This document shows positions 63,824 to 64,000 of a DNA stretch of 64,000 nucleotides, in pieces. The position numbers were made by a program, and so were the translations under genes. The notes beneath the pieces were generated by a model. The model worked only from the letters and a program-made list of their open reading frames with translations. It did no database searches and was not told the DNA's origin. Position 1 is the first letter of the stretch. The number at the start of each line of letters is the position of its first letter. Source of the DNA: Verrucomicrobiales bacterium (GTDB lineage: Bacteria; Verrucomicrobiota; Verrucomicrobiia; Limisphaerales; J093); NCBI GenBank assembly GCA_024233305.1, contig JACKPV010000031.1, positions 62,001 through 126,000 on the forward strand, read 5' to 3'.

Positions 63824-63982
63824 TCCACTACGATTCAAGCGCGGCAGCCATCGACATGTGGTCGGCGCTGGACTCCATCGCTGGAGGCGGACCGGCCCGG
63901 AGAAGGCATCATGCGCCAAGCGTACGTCGACAGCTACAGTCGACGGCTACGAATCGACGAGTCGACGAGCGGGTACGGCTGA
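63821..63982. mobile_element. Degenerate relative of the 200-bp MITE/REP-like element
   Basis: The segment begins TGATCCACTACGATTCA (12 of 17 bases match the left end of the element at 46842) and ends TACGGCTGA, as does the right end of copy A. Inside, a diverged palindrome block sits at 63845-63868 (CAGCC...CGAC...GTCGGCGC). A second hairpin, CGTCGAC (63925-63931) with GTCGACG (63939-63945), is followed by GGCTAC, as in the 46993-47016 block. It is shorter (about 162 bp) and more degenerate, so the boundaries are tentative. Confidence 0.5.
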
Positions 63983-64000
63983 ATTCCATTCCACCGCGTC

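Overview
The window is high-GC bacterial DNA. It most resembles a Verrucomicrobiota genome, with a related Planctomycetota/PVC lineage as the alternative. The evidence is: a type II secretion operon with an enormous secretin; paired Tat-exported Gfo/Idh/MocA oxidoreductases; a PmoA-like DUF6807-type protein; many SUMF1-fold and Ig-like secreted proteins; and a giant secreted protein ending in a short module typical of verrucomicrobial exported proteins. No rRNA, tRNA, CRISPR array or phage was recognised.

Layout. (1) 1-3775 (+): the 3' end of a lipid or polyketide cluster, consisting of a partial methyltransferase, an enediyne-type hot-dog thioesterase, and a DevC/DevA/DevB-type ABC exporter whose genes overlap by 4-8 bases. 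(2) 3908-6781 (+): housekeeping genes (YgfZ-type folate-binding protein, two tandem cyclophilins, a nitroreductase). (3) 25383 down to 6802 (-): one tightly coupled 18.6-kb operon for a type II secretion or type IV pilus-like envelope machine, in the order gspG-H-I-J-K, a PilM/PilN-like fusion, a PilO/PilP-like protein, a 3632-residue GspD-type secretin, and a small lipoprotein. The secretin has about 36 N-domain repeats where the textbook protein has three. (4) 25570-30499 (+): a TolB-like propeller protein, a SUMF1-fold lipoprotein, and an MBOAT/SGNH pair likely to O-acetylate an envelope polysaccharide. (5) 33531-30713 (-): an unknown secreted protein and a second SUMF1-fold lipoprotein, then a VapBC toxin-antitoxin pair (34350-33722) and a putative metallopeptidase. 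(6) 46543 down to 35674 (-): a six-gene arabinoxylan-degradation cluster (PmoA-like, Gfo/Idh, GH43, GH127, GH51, GH10). (7) 47566-59037 (+): a 3823-residue mosaic secreted protein. (8) 59080-63823: panB, a peptidase-MA-like TPR protein, and a second Tat-exported Gfo/Idh protein.

Functional picture: the secretion operon could export the large extracellular protein and the glycoside hydrolases, but this is inference. The ATPase GspE and the platform protein GspF are not in the window.

Intergenic DNA contains at least four related, probably non-autonomous repeat elements of about 160-200 bp. Some share short terminal inverted repeats close to AGCCGTAACGATTCA. Two of them begin exactly at a stop codon.
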